Below, one piece after another: positions 1 to 8,079 of a stretch of DNA of 64,000 bases. Below the pieces are notes generated by a model. It made no database searches and was not told where the DNA came from. It worked only from the letters and a program-made list of their open reading frames with translations. Origin of the DNA: Erwinia sp050410775. Lineage in GTDB: Bacteria; Pseudomonadota; Gammaproteobacteria; Enterobacterales; Enterobacteriaceae. Where the stretch lies: assembly GCF_050410775.1 (NCBI RefSeq), contig NZ_CP191229.1, one strand, 5' to 3'. A program made the translations under genes and the position numbers. The number at the start of each line of letters is the position of its first letter. The stretch's first letter is position 1.

Positions 1-96
1 CCAGGCTGCATCAGGTGGGTTGCCTGCATAGCCGCGCAGGTCGCGGGGATAGTTTTTATTAAAGCTGTACTCTTTCTTTTCGCTAACTTCTGTCAT
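1..96 (-). CDS. hpxB: Allantoinase, PuuE type (N-terminal 32 codons only)
   Basis: Only the start of this gene lies in the window; it runs off the left edge. The ATG is at 96-94 on the minus strand. The visible residues include the stretch YPRDLRGYAGNPPDAAW, which matches the N-terminus of the metal-independent, polysaccharide-deacetylase-like allantoinases (PuuE family) that open the ring of allantoin to give allantoate. It lies 34 bases downstream of hpxA in the same direction, so it is probably the last gene of an hpxS-hpxA-hpxB operon as described in Klebsiella pneumoniae. The family call rests on this short motif plus the neighbours; the catalytic domain is not visible. Confidence 0.8.
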   Translation of the reverse strand, partial: MTEVSEKKEYSFNKNYPRDLRGYAGNPPDAAW

Positions 97-130
97 TTTC
101 AGGGTCCTGTTGTCGGGCCGTTTTATTGTT

Positions 131-871
131 TTAGTTTAGGCGGTCAAACTGACCCGACAGGCTTTTTCGGACGGGAAAGTCTAAATCGCCATGCTTACTG
201 GTCGTTAAACCCAGCGCCACCAGGGATTCCACCATTTTCACCGCTGCGCCTACGCCGTCGATGACCGGGATCCCCAGCTCGCAGGTCAGTTCGCGGGCGA
301 GCGTCGCCATCCCGCCGCAGCCCAGAACAATGGCGCCGCTGCCATCCTCTTTTTTTGCCGCCAGGCAGCGTTCACGCACTTTTTGCTGCGCCAGGCCGCT
401 GCCGTCTTCCAGCGCCAGCACCGGCAGGTCGATAGCGTGCAGCGCGGCGCAGTGATGTTCAAAGCCATACTGCCGCAGCAGGTGCCGGGCGATAATCAGG
501 GTACGCGGCAGCGTGGTGACGATGGAGAAGCGCGTCGCCACCATCGTCGCCATATGCATAGCCGCCTCCGCAATACCGATAACCGGCCCCTGCGCCAGCT
601 CGCGGGCGGCCAGCAGGCCGGGATCGCCGAAGCAGGCAATGACATGGCCGCAAACGCCCTGCTCGCGTCCGGCTTTTATCTGCTCAAGTACGCCGATCGC
701 CGCAATCGCTTCATCAAAATGCCCCTCAATCGACGGCGCCCCCTGTGACGGATTTACCGCAACGATCTCCGTTTGCGGTCCGGCCACCGCGCGGGCGGCG
801 GCGCCTATCGTTTCGGTCATTGCCGCGCTGACGTTGGGGTTGATCACCTGAATAATCTGTTTTTCCTTCAT
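131..871 (-). CDS. hpxA: Allantoin racemase (hydantoin/Asp-Glu racemase family)
   Basis: The 246-residue protein is a member of the Asp/Glu/hydantoin racemase superfamily. The two cysteines expected to act as the acid/base pair are visible at Cys80 (HVIACFGDPG) and Cys185 (IVLGCGGMA), with the N-terminal INPNVS motif typical of hydantoin racemases. In this setting it should interconvert R- and S-allantoin, so that all allantoin can be used by a stereospecific allantoinase. Its ATG overlaps the hpxS stop codon (ATGA), which suggests translational coupling, and the allantoinase gene follows 34 bases later. Hydantoin as substrate cannot be excluded from sequence alone; the allantoinase and permease neighbours favour allantoin. 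Confidence 0.85.
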   Translation of the reverse strand: MKEKQIIQVINPNVSAAMTETIGAAARAVAGPQTEIVAVNPSQGAPSIEGHFDEAIAAIGVLEQIKAGREQGVCGHVIACFGDPGLLAARELAQGPVIGIAEAAMHMATMVATRFSIVTTLPRTLIIARHLLRQYGFEHHCAALHAIDLPVLALEDGSGLAQQKVRERCLAAKKEDGSGAIVLGCGGMATLARELTCELGIPVIDGVGAAVKMVESLVALGLTTSKHGDLDFPVRKSLSGQFDRLN

Positions 872-1587
872 CCTTTAACTCCTGTTCCTGCAAATAAGCT
901 GGCGAAGTCCGGCACCGTCTCTCCCCCGCGTTCAAAGCGCAGGCTGGCCAGAATATGCCCGAAATGTTGCCGCATTGCGTCAGCAAGCGGGCCGCACGCT
1001 TTTTCCCTGATGAGCATCGTCAGCCTTTCATGATCGTGACAGCGGCATCCCTGCTGCCAGGGCGCGCCCCAGGCGGCAATGACCAGCGAGGAACGCTGGG
1101 TCAGACTTGTCACCATTTCAGTGAGCACCTGGTTGCCCGCAATGGCCTGAAGCTGAATATGAAAGGCCGCAGAGTGGCGGATGGCGGCGGGGCCGTCGCC
1201 ATCCGTATGCGCCTGCTGCTCCTGCCGGATAAGATTCTCCAGCGCGGCCAGATGCGTCGACTGGCAGCGGGCCAGCACATGCGGCAGATTGGCGCATTCG
1301 ATAAGCGAGCGGGTCTGAAAGATCTCCTTCGCCTCTTCAACGGACGGCGTGGCAACTTGCGCACCACGCCTGGGCAATAAGATCACCATCTGCACTACCG
1401 CAAGGCGCTGAAGCACTCTGCGGATGCCGGTGCGGCTGACGCCAAAGACGCCGGAAAGGGCCTCTTCGGGCAGCCGGCTGCCGGGCGGCAGCTGATGTTC
1501 AACGATGGCTGCCAGCAGCGCCTGATAGATCGCTTCATCCCTGTCCGTCAGGTCAGAGGCCGTTTTCAGGCCGGTTTTACTAATCAT
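868..1587 (-). CDS. hpxS: GntR-family regulator (FCD subfamily) of allantoin genes
   Basis: An N-terminal winged helix-turn-helix (IYQALLAAIVEHQLPPGSRL, then EEALSGVFGVSRTGIRRVLQ) is followed by an all-helical FCD effector domain with the conserved H-x-x-F-H run (RHSAAFHIQL) and a later metal-binding-like histidine region (DHERL). This is the FadR/FCD branch of GntR regulators. The open frame could begin at a GTG at 1599, but the ATG at 1587 has a GGAG ribosome-binding site about ten bases upstream and is preferred, giving about 239 residues. It is first in the operon with hpxA and hpxB and diverges from hpxC. By analogy with Klebsiella it probably controls both units through the GTATAC-centred sites upstream; the effector is unknown from sequence. 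Confidence 0.8.
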   Translation of the reverse strand: MISKTGLKTASDLTDRDEAIYQALLAAIVEHQLPPGSRLPEEALSGVFGVSRTGIRRVLQRLAVVQMVILLPRRGAQVATPSVEEAKEIFQTRSLIECANLPHVLARCQSTHLAALENLIRQEQQAHTDGDGPAAIRHSAAFHIQLQAIAGNQVLTEMVTSLTQRSSLVIAAWGAPWQQGCRCHDHERLTMLIREKACGPLADAMRQHFGHILASLRFERGGETVPDFASLFAGTGVKG

Positions 1588-1623
1588 TACCCGCTCCACT
1601 ACACATCAATGTCGTCACTAATC

Positions 1624-1653
1624 GTATACATGATGCTCATTTTTTGTATACAA
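1624..1653. promoter_or_regulatory. Two candidate HpxS operators in the hpxS-hpxC divergent promoter
   Basis: A perfect 10-base palindrome TTGTATACAA lies at 1644-1653 and a second GTATAC core at 1624-1629. Their centres are 22 bases apart, about two helical turns, so two dimers could sit on one face. The shape fits operators of FCD-type GntR regulators. On the minus strand TTGTAT also falls where a -35 box for hpxS could be. Assignment to HpxS is inferred from position. Confidence 0.55.
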
Positions 1654-1729
1654 GAAATCATATCTGGCCTGGATCCTGCACTGCTTTCCTTAACCCGATT
1701 GCGGGTCAATCAAAAGAGGAGCAGGTTTC

Positions 1730-3223
1730 ATGCCAAATAGTCAAAGTGTCTCACCGGCGGCGTCGGCTGAAGCCCGCGCCCACTACAGCCCAAGGCTGTG
1801 TAATGAGGATCTCGCCCCGACGCGTCACCAAAGCTGGAGCTGGTATAATATTTTCTCTTTCTGGATGTCGGACGTGCACAGCATGGGAGGCTACGTGGTC
1901 GCCGCCAGCTTTTTCACGCTGGGTCTGGCCAGCTGGCAGGTGCTGATTTGCCTGCTGGCGGGGATTTGCATCGTTCAGATTTGCGCGAATCTGGTGGCAA
2001 AACCGAGTCAGATGGCAGGGGTGCCTTATGCGGTAATCTGCCGTCAGGCGTTTGGCGTTTTCGGGGCGAATATTCCCGCCGTGATCCGTGGCCTGATCGC
2101 CTTCGCGTGGTACGGCATACAGACTTACCTGGCCGCCAATGCGCTGATGCTTGTCTCCCTGAAATTCTGGCCAGCGCTCGCCCCGATGACCCAGAGTTCA
2201 TGGCTGGGCCTCTCCCAGCTTGGCTGGATCTGTTTTGGCTTTATGTGGTTTGCCCAGGCGATGGTGTTCTGGCACGGCATGAGCGCTATTAAGCGTTTTA
2301 TTGATGTTGCCGGGCCCGCCGTCTACGTGGTGATGGTGGCGCTGGCGGGTTGGATTGTATACAAGACCGGTTTTAATGGCATCTCCTTTACCCTTGCGAG
2401 CAAGTCACTTTCCGGCAGCGAGCAGGCGTGGCAGATGATCACCGCGACCGCGCTGGTGGTTTCCTACTTCTCTGGCCCCCTGCTTAACTTTGGTGACTTC
2501 TCCCGCTACGGTAAAAGCATGGGCGAAATCCGGCGCGGCAACCGCTGGGGCCTGCCGTTCAATTTCCTGCTCTTTTCCGTGGTGACGGTGGTGATTGTCT
2601 CCGGTACGCAGTCGCTGTTCGGCCGCATGATCACCGACCCGATTGAAACCGTCAGCCTGGTGGGCAACGATGTGGCGGTTGCTATTGGATTGCTGACGAT
2701 GATTATTGCCACTATCGGCATTAATATCGTCGCCAACTTTGTTTCTCCGGCCTTCGACTTTTCGAACTGTTCGCCGCAGCGGATCAGCTTCCGCACCGGG
2801 GGAATGATCGCCGCCGTGGGCTCCGTTTTACTGACGCCGTGGAATCTTTTCCAGTCACCAGAACTGATTCACTATACGCTTGACGTGCTGGGCGCCTTTA
2901 TCGGGCCGCTGTTTGGCATTCTGCTTTGTGATTTCTATCTGATTAAAGGCGGGAAGATATCGGTTGACGATCTCTTTAATGATACGCCCGCGGGCAAGTA
3001 CTGGTATCAGGGCGGCTTCAACCCGAAAGCCATCGCGGCGCTGGTCCCTTCCGTGCTGATCGGGCTGGTCATCAGCTTTATTCCCTCGCTGCATGCCATC
3101 GCCAACTTCAGCTGGTTTATCGGCGCGGCGCTTTCAGCAGGCTGCTATCGCTGGATCGCCCGTGAAGAACGCCAGGTCAGCGCGGCAGGCTACGCGGTTA
3201 AGGTTGCCGTTGATAAGCGCTGA
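1730..3223 (+). CDS. hpxC: NCS1-family allantoin permease
   Basis: A 497-residue inner-membrane protein of the nucleobase:cation symporter-1 family, with about twelve hydrophobic segments. Typical NCS1 features are the N-terminal NEDLAP motif, the helix-1 region WSWYNIFSFWMSD, and GLIAFAWYGIQTYLAA in helix 3. Length and motifs resemble E. coli AllP (allantoin permease). The start ATG has a strong ribosome-binding site (AGAGGAG about ten bases upstream). It diverges from hpxS-hpxA-hpxB, so the likely substrate is allantoin; hydantoins or other purine-derived rings are possible. The C-terminus (AVDKR) is cytoplasmic and polar. The coding sequence contains an exact TTGTATACAAGA copy of the candidate operator at 2355-2366. 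Confidence 0.85.
   Translation: MPNSQSVSPAASAEARAHYSPRLCNEDLAPTRHQSWSWYNIFSFWMSDVHSMGGYVVAASFFTLGLASWQVLICLLAGICIVQICANLVAKPSQMAGVPYAVICRQAFGVFGANIPAVIRGLIAFAWYGIQTYLAANALMLVSLKFWPALAPMTQSSWLGLSQLGWICFGFMWFAQAMVFWHGMSAIKRFIDVAGPAVYVVMVALAGWIVYKTGFNGISFTLASKSLSGSEQAWQMITATALVVSYFSGPLLNFGDFSRYGKSMGEIRRGNRWGLPFNFLLFSVVTVVIVSGTQSLFGRMITDPIETVSLVGNDVAVAIGLLTMIIATIGINIVANFVSPAFDFSNCSPQRISFRTGGMIAAVGSVLLTPWNLFQSPELIHYTLDVLGAFIGPLFGILLCDFYLIKGGKISVDDLFNDTPAGKYWYQGGFNPKAIAALVPSVLIGLVISFIPSLHAIANFSWFIGAALSAGCYRWIAREERQVSAAGYAVKVAVDKR
2355..2364. promoter_or_regulatory. Third copy of the TTGTATACAA palindrome, inside hpxC
   Basis: The same 10-base palindrome found at 1644-1653, and the two following bases, recur within the hpxC reading frame (codons for IVYK). 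It is about 710 bases from the promoter copy. It could be an auxiliary operator for looping, or chance helped by the codons used. Confidence 0.3.
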
Positions 3224-3522
3224 GAGGGTGAGAACGTTATAAAAGGGGCATCGCATTTTACCGGGAAACGCTGCTTTGATTTTCAGCACAAAGCCGTCGT
3301 TATCCCGGTTTCCGGTGTGAACACCGCCCTGTGATTCATTATTCCTCTGTTCTCTCTGGTAATGCCGTGCTTCTGCCAGGCAGAATTTGAACATACCTAC
3401 AAAGCACTGCCGCAGGCTATTGGCAGCAAAATGATGTCCGGGGAAAGAGTAAGAAATTCAGAAGGAAACTCACAGGAAGAGGACGGGACAGGCGCAGTGC
3501 GCAAACTGAAAGAGTAGAAAAG
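3224..3522. other. Intergenic region between hpxC and the aspV terminator
   Basis: About 300 bases with no recognisable gene. The longest frame (3362-3517, 51 codons on the plus strand) has no ribosome-binding site and no familiar motif. No hairpin followed by a T run is evident just after the hpxC stop. The region lies on the 3' side of a tRNA-Asp gene, a common integration boundary, but I see no copy of the tRNA 3' end within 1-3562. Confidence 0.5.
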
Positions 3523-3553
3523 CAAAAAGGCCATGTTAATTAATAACATGGCC
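3523..3553 (-). terminator. Rho-independent terminator after tRNA-Asp (aspV)
   Basis: GGCCATGTTA (3529-3538) pairs with TAACATGGCC (3544-3553) around a 5-base loop. On the minus strand the hairpin is followed by TTTTTG. It sits ten bases beyond the tRNA 3' end. Confidence 0.85.
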
Positions 3554-3562
3554 CTAAATACT

Positions 3563-3639
3563 TGGCGGAACGGACGGGGCTCGAACCCGCGACCCCCTGC
3601 GTGACAGGCAGGTATTCTAACCAACTGAACTACCGCTCC
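3563..3639 (-). tRNA. aspV: tRNA-Asp (anticodon GTC)
   Basis: Read on the minus strand, the 77 bases start GGAGCGGTAG and end CCGTTCCGCCA, with an encoded CCA end. The anticodon loop CTGTCAC gives GTC, aspartate. The seven-base acceptor stem and the T loop GTTCGAA are intact. It lies beside dnaQ as aspV does in E. coli. The gene is identical over 77 bases to the second tRNA-Asp at 13332-13408. Confidence 0.97.
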
Positions 3640-3669
3640 GCGCTTTGTTCCCCGTCGGGAACGGAGCGA

Positions 3670-3698
3670 ATATTACGGTGAGGCGATACGGGCGTCAA
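3670..3698 (-). promoter_or_regulatory. Sigma-70 promoter of aspV
   Basis: On the minus strand there is TTGACG (3698-3693), a 17-base spacer and TAATAT (3675-3670), followed by a GC-rich stretch typical of stringently controlled stable-RNA promoters. The expected start site is about 25 bases upstream of the mature tRNA. Confidence 0.75.
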
Positions 3699-3773
3699 CG
3701 CTTTTTATTCAGCGCCCTGACCGACTGCCTGTTTTTTCACCCAACGGTCCCTTTGCCGCTGCACTTTATGCGC

Positions 3774-4508
3774 TTAAGCACGCCAGAGGCAGCTTCCGCC
3801 TTTTTTCATCACCAGATCCAGACGGGCTTCATGGGCGGCGACTTCCTCTTCGCTGGCCGCCACCACCCGCAAACCCGACGCCGGCCTGGCAACGCGGTAA
3901 ATGGTATCGCCATTGCTCTGCTGCTCGCGATCGCCCTCCATTGAGAAAGCCAGCGAGGTCTGCCCGCCGGTCATGGTCAGGAACACTTCGGCAAGGATTT
4001 CGGAGTCCAGCAGCGCGCCGTGCAGCGTTCGCTTACTGTTGTCTATCTCATAGCGGGAGCAGAGCGCATCCAGGCTGTTTCGCTTGCCGGGATAGAGTTT
4101 TCTCGCCATCGCCAGGCTGTCGGTGATTTTGCAGAAGGTTTCCGTTTTGGGAATGTCGCGGCCCAGTTTGGAAAATTCATAGTCCATAAAGCCGATATCA
4201 AAGGAGGCGTTATGGATCACTAATTCCGCCCCGGAGATATAGGCGAGGAACTCATCGGCGATATCGGCGAAGGTTGGCTTATCTGCCAGAAACTCATCGG
4301 CAATACCGTGGACGCCAAAGGCTTCGGGATCGACCAGCCGATCGGGCTTCAGATAAACGTGGTAGTTATTGCCCGTCAGGCGGCGGTTCACTACCTCAAC
4401 GGCACCAATTTCGATGATCCGGTGCCCTTCATAGTGCACGCCGATCATGTTCATGCCGGTGGTTTCAGTATCGAGAACGATCTGACGCGTTGTATTTACT
4501 GTGCTCAT
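3774..4508 (-). CDS. dnaQ: DNA polymerase III epsilon subunit (3'-5' proofreading exonuclease)
   Basis: The 244-residue protein is almost the same length as E. coli DnaQ (243). The three exonuclease motifs are present: ExoI with the DTETTG metal-binding residues near positions 13-18, ExoII in HNASFDIGFM near 100, and ExoIII-epsilon in HGALLDSEILAEVFL near 162-175. The C-terminal tail that binds the alpha subunit (DnaE, also in this window) is present. It removes mismatched bases during replication. It diverges from rnhA across about 50 bases, the same overlapping-promoter arrangement as in E. coli, and is followed by aspV. Confidence 0.97.
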   Translation of the reverse strand: MSTVNTTRQIVLDTETTGMNMIGVHYEGHRIIEIGAVEVVNRRLTGNNYHVYLKPDRLVDPEAFGVHGIADEFLADKPTFADIADEFLAYISGAELVIHNASFDIGFMDYEFSKLGRDIPKTETFCKITDSLAMARKLYPGKRNSLDALCSRYEIDNSKRTLHGALLDSEILAEVFLTMTGGQTSLAFSMEGDREQQSNGDTIYRVARPASGLRVVAASEEEVAAHEARLDLVMKKGGSCLWRA

Positions 4509-4559
4509 AGGACCCGTTTATGTCAGACTTGGCGTTTTTCAGCAGGGAGTCTACCAGAG

Positions 4560-5027
4560 ATGCCTAAGCAGGTAGAAATTTTCACCGATGGTTCATGCCT
4601 TGGCAATCCTGGTCCGGGCGGTTACGGTGCCATTTTACGCTACGGTCAGCATGAGAAAACCTTCAGCGCCGGCTATTTTCTGACGACCAATAACCGGATG
4701 GAGCTGATGGCCGCGATTGTGGCGCTGGAAGCTTTAACGCAGCAGTGCGACGTGGTAATCAGTACCGACAGCCAGTATGTTCGTCAGGGGATCACCAGCT
4801 GGATCCATAACTGGAAAAAGCGCGGCTGGAAAACCACGGATAAGAAGCCGGTAAAAAACGTCGATTTATGGAAGCGCCTCGATACCGCGCTTAGCCACCA
4901 TAAAATCCAGTGGGAGTGGGTAAAAGGCCATGCCGGCCATGAAGAGAACGAGCGCTGTGATGAACTGGCTCGCGCGGCGGCAGGCAGCCCGGCCTTTGAG
5001 GATATTGGCTATCAGTCCGCTTCCTGA
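4560..5027 (+). CDS. rnhA: Ribonuclease HI
   Basis: 155 residues, the same length as E. coli RNase HI. It begins MPKQVEIFTDGSCLGNPGPG; the four carboxylates of the active site are visible as Asp10 (FTDGS), Glu48 (NNRMELMA), Asp70 (STDSQY) and the later Asp in ENERCDELA. It cleaves RNA in RNA-DNA hybrids. The frame is open further upstream, to 4308, but that part overlaps dnaQ on the other strand; the ATG at 4560 matches the known start. The last 16 bases overlap the 3' end of the convergent yafS gene. Confidence 0.97.
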   Translation: MPKQVEIFTDGSCLGNPGPGGYGAILRYGQHEKTFSAGYFLTTNNRMELMAAIVALEALTQQCDVVISTDSQYVRQGITSWIHNWKKRGWKTTDKKPVKNVDLWKRLDTALSHHKIQWEWVKGHAGHEENERCDELARAAAGSPAFEDIGYQSAS

Positions 5028-5749
5028 TCCTTCTGGCGGGTGTGGTACTGTCTTGTCGCACCTACCGCCGCGCTGATACGACGCTTCGCAACCGCCTTTT
5101 TAGCGGGGTTCATGATCAGCGGAAAGGTACGCTTACGCGCCACAATAATGCTCAGACAGCCGAGTGCGGGGAAGTGCGTACTGATCACCTTTCCGCCCTG
5201 CCGGTTCCAGGGAAGTACCTGAAAACGCGTGCGCTGGACAACTTCGTAGTTCAGCAGGCCCAGCCAGTCCATCAGCCGCATCTGCGTAAACATCCGGCTG
5301 TTCCAGGGCACCCGCCGGTGCAGGCCGGGAATGAGTTTGCCTATCCCCAATACGCTGAAAGGATTAAACCCGCTGATAATCATCCAGCCATCGTCAATCA
5401 GCACCCGGTCCACCTCACGCAGAACGTGGTGCGGATCGCTGCTCCAGGCAAGACTGTGCGCCAGCAGGCAGGCGTCGACCGATTTGGACTCGAAAGGCAG
5501 GCTCATCGGATCGGCAATGACCTGGAGATGCTCGCCGCGCAGCCCAACGTTCACCTGATGTGATATCGCACACGCCTCCGTATCGATCTCCGCGCTGAGA
5601 TCGCCAATCTTCAGAAGATGAAAGCCATATATTTTTGCCAGGCAGGGTTGCAGATGCCGGGTCAACGCGTCACGGTAAAATTCGCCCCATGGCATCTCTG
5701 CCCAGGCGTGCGGTACATGACGAATTTGGCGTGTTTTAGCAGGCTTCAT
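5012..5749 (-). CDS. yafS: Class I SAM-dependent methyltransferase-like protein YafS
   Basis: The 245-residue protein resembles E. coli YafS (240). A methyltransferase type-11 core is visible: LRGEHLQVIADPMSLPFES followed by DACLLAHSLAWSSDPHHVLRE and the ISGFNPFSVLG strand. The usual glycine-rich motif I (GxGxG) is poorly conserved, with AISHQVNVGLR-type sequence in the preceding region, so catalytic activity is uncertain. Its substrate is unknown. It is convergent with rnhA (16-base 3' overlap) and divergent from gloB, as in E. coli. The basic C-terminal tail (AKRRISAAVGATRQYH) is a further feature. Confidence 0.9.
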   Translation of the reverse strand: MKPAKTRQIRHVPHAWAEMPWGEFYRDALTRHLQPCLAKIYGFHLLKIGDLSAEIDTEACAISHQVNVGLRGEHLQVIADPMSLPFESKSVDACLLAHSLAWSSDPHHVLREVDRVLIDDGWMIISGFNPFSVLGIGKLIPGLHRRVPWNSRMFTQMRLMDWLGLLNYEVVQRTRFQVLPWNRQGGKVISTHFPALGCLSIIVARKRTFPLIMNPAKKAVAKRRISAAVGATRQYHTRQKDQEAD

Positions 5750-5793
5750 GCTTTACCATCTTCTTTCCATTTCGACCATTCAGTGAGGCGATA

Positions 5794-6549
5794 ATGAATC
5801 TTACCAGTATTCCGGCACTTGATGACAACTACATCTGGACATTAAATAACGAGGATGGTCAGTGCCTGATTGTCGATCCGGGCGAAGCGGCACCAGTGCT
5901 GGCGGCGCTTGAGAAAAATCGCTGGCAGCCCGTCGCCATTTTGCTCACCCACCATCATCACGACCACGTTGGCGGCGTAAAAGAACTGCTGTCTCATTTC
6001 CCTCAGCTGACCGTTTATGGACCGCAGGAGACGGCAAACAAGGGCGCTACCGCGGTGGTTCAGGAAGGCGATCGCCTCACTATTTTGGGCCTCGAATTTA
6101 GTGTGATCGCGACGCCGGGTCATACTTTAGGACATATCTCATATTACAGTTCGCCTTATCTTTTCTGTGGCGACACGCTTTTCTCAGGCGGCTGCGGACG
6201 TCTCTTTGAAGGCACGCCTCAGCAAATGCTTTCATCTTTTCAGAAGCTTAATAAGCTCCCTGACGAGACACTGGTTTGCTGCGCGCATGAATATACCTTA
6301 TCAAACCTTAAGTTTGCTGCGCATCTTTTGCCGCAGGACTCTGACATATCGGCCTATTATCTTAAAATTAAAGAGTTACGTGCAAAACAGCAGGTAACTT
6401 TGCCTACAAAGCTGTCGCTGGAGCGCCGTATTAACGTTTTCCTGAGAACGCAAGATGATGAAATTAAAGCAGTTATAAAAGAGGAAACGCCTCAGGACGC
6501 GGAGTGGCAGATATTTGCGGCCCTACGTCAGAAGAAAGACCATTTTTGA
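5794..6549 (+). CDS. gloB: Hydroxyacylglutathione hydrolase (glyoxalase II)
   Basis: 251 residues, identical in length to E. coli GloB. It is a metallo-beta-lactamase fold enzyme: the binuclear metal motif THHHHDHVGG is at residues 52-61, with the later metal ligands in ATPGHTLGHISYY and FCGDTLFSGGCGRLFEG, and CCAHEYTLSNLKFA carrying the last histidine and glutathione-binding residues. It hydrolyses S-lactoylglutathione to lactate and glutathione in methylglyoxal detoxification. The C-terminal glyoxalase II domain with RTQDDEIK is present. It diverges from yafS and is followed by mltD on the same strand, about 70 bases downstream. Confidence 0.97.
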   Translation: MNLTSIPALDDNYIWTLNNEDGQCLIVDPGEAAPVLAALEKNRWQPVAILLTHHHHDHVGGVKELLSHFPQLTVYGPQETANKGATAVVQEGDRLTILGLEFSVIATPGHTLGHISYYSSPYLFCGDTLFSGGCGRLFEGTPQQMLSSFQKLNKLPDETLVCCAHEYTLSNLKFAAHLLPQDSDISAYYLKIKELRAKQQVTLPTKLSLERRINVFLRTQDDEIKAVIKEETPQDAEWQIFAALRQKKDHF

Positions 6550-6620
6550 TTTTTCAGGTTGTGCTCAGCCAGGCGAGCACGTATAGTTGCTCGTCTTTTA
6601 AGCGACAAATTGACACACAC

Positions 6621-7988
6621 ATGAAGGCTACAGCGATATTACTCGCCTCGGTCTTGCTGGTTGGGTGCCAGGCGTCCAGACATGACGCCAACCTGCCCGA
6701 ACAGCATGCACAGAGCTTGTCTTCGGCTGGTCAGAATGAAGTAAAAGACACAGACCGTTTATTATCACCGCGTTGGCAGGACGATGGAACCAGCCTGACG
6801 CAGGATAAAAACCTGTGGAATTTCATTAGCGACGAGCTGAAGATGAAGGTCCCGGATAACGCCCGGGTACGCGAACAAAAGCAAAAGTATTTGAAACACA
6901 AGAGCTATCTCCACGATGTAACATTACGGGCAGAGCCGTATATGTACTGGATAGTCGAGCAGATTAAGCAACGTAATATGCCGATGGAACTGGTACTGCT
7001 ACCCATAGTGGAGAGCGCTTTTGATCCCCATGCCACCTCTTCCGCCAATGCCGCAGGCATCTGGCAGATCGTGCCGCAGACGGGGCGTAACTACGGTCTG
7101 AAACAGACCCAGTGGTATGACGGACGTCGCGATGTTGTCGCCTCGACCCGTGCCGCGCTGGATATTATGGAGCGCATGAACCGTATGTTTGACGGCGACT
7201 GGTTACTGACCATCGCCGCCTATAACAGCGGAGAAGGACGCGTTCTTAAAGCGATGAAGGCCAATAAAGCCCGCGGCAAGCCGACGGACTTCTGGTCGCT
7301 GTCGCTGCCGAAGGAAACGACGATCTACGTGCCTAAGATGCTGGCGCTGGGCGATATCCTTAAGCACAACAAGCGTTACGGCGTTCGCTTACCGGCTCCC
7401 AATAAAACCCGTGCCCTGGCGCGAGTTGAGGTGGGACAGCCGATTGAACTGACGCAGGCGGCCGAGATGGCCGGTATGTCGGTCAGCAAGCTGAAAAACT
7501 ATAATGCGGGTTACAAGCGCGGCAGAACGGCACCAAACGGACCTCACTATATTATGGTGCCGAAGTCGAACGTTGCGAAGCTGCGCAACTCTCTGGCAAC
7601 GGGCGATATTTTAGCGGTTCAGCCGGTCGCGCTCGCCAGCAACGGCGGCAAAACCTATAAAGTGCGTAACGGCGATACGCTCTCCGGTATTGCGCAGCGC
7701 AATAACGTTTCGGTAAAAGCGCTGAAGCAGGCGAATAACCTGAACGGCGCCGTCATTAAGCCGGGACAAACGCTGAGTCTGGGCGGCAGTAGCGCTATCC
7801 GTCTGGCCGATAATGGCAACAGCATCACCTATAAAGTCCGTAAAGGTGATTCTCTGGCCAGCATTGCGAAACGTCACGGGGTGAACCTGAAAGATGTGAT
7901 GCGCTGGAACAGCGGCGGGTCGGAGAACATCCGCCCGGGCGATAAGCTGACGCTGTTTGTGAAAAACAGCAGCACGCCTGATAGCTGA
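6621..7988 (+). CDS. mltD: Membrane-bound lytic murein transglycosylase D
   Basis: The protein is a 455-residue lipoprotein (E. coli 452). The signal peptide MKATAILLASVLLVGC places the lipid-modified cysteine at residue 16. A lytic-transglycosylase (SLT family 1D) domain follows, with catalytic Glu in PIVESAFDPHATS, then AAGIWQIVPQTGRNYG and the AAYNSGEGRV motif. Two C-terminal LysM repeats begin TYKVRNGDTLSGIA and TYKVRKGDSLASIA and bind peptidoglycan. It cleaves murein glycan strands with 1,6-anhydro product formation at the outer membrane. The frame is open back to 6504, but the ATG at 6621 gives the signal peptide. A bidirectional terminator follows. Confidence 0.96.
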   Translation: MKATAILLASVLLVGCQASRHDANLPEQHAQSLSSAGQNEVKDTDRLLSPRWQDDGTSLTQDKNLWNFISDELKMKVPDNARVREQKQKYLKHKSYLHDVTLRAEPYMYWIVEQIKQRNMPMELVLLPIVESAFDPHATSSANAAGIWQIVPQTGRNYGLKQTQWYDGRRDVVASTRAALDIMERMNRMFDGDWLLTIAAYNSGEGRVLKAMKANKARGKPTDFWSLSLPKETTIYVPKMLALGDILKHNKRYGVRLPAPNKTRALARVEVGQPIELTQAAEMAGMSVSKLKNYNAGYKRGRTAPNGPHYIMVPKSNVAKLRNSLATGDILAVQPVALASNGGKTYKVRNGDTLSGIAQRNNVSVKALKQANNLNGAVIKPGQTLSLGGSSAIRLADNGNSITYKVRKGDSLASIAKRHGVNLKDVMRWNSGGSENIRPGDKLTLFVKNSSTPDS

Positions 7989-8003
7989 CCGGTTTATCTG
8001 CAC

Positions 8004-8036
8004 AAAAAAGCCAATCCACGGATTGGCTTTTTTTAT
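8004..8036. terminator. Bidirectional terminator between mltD and yafE
   Basis: GCCAATCC (8010-8017) pairs with GGATTGGC (8020-8027), flanked by an A run on the left and a T run on the right. It can end both mltD (plus) and yafE (minus). Confidence 0.9.
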
Positions 8037-8079
8037 GCTTACGATTTTACTGCCCGATTATAGCGCCTCTGCCCGGCGC

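Noticed and set aside
3362..3517. 51-codon open frame between hpxC and aspV
   Set aside because: No ribosome-binding site, no recognised motif, and the frame reads through low-information sequence; treated as non-coding.
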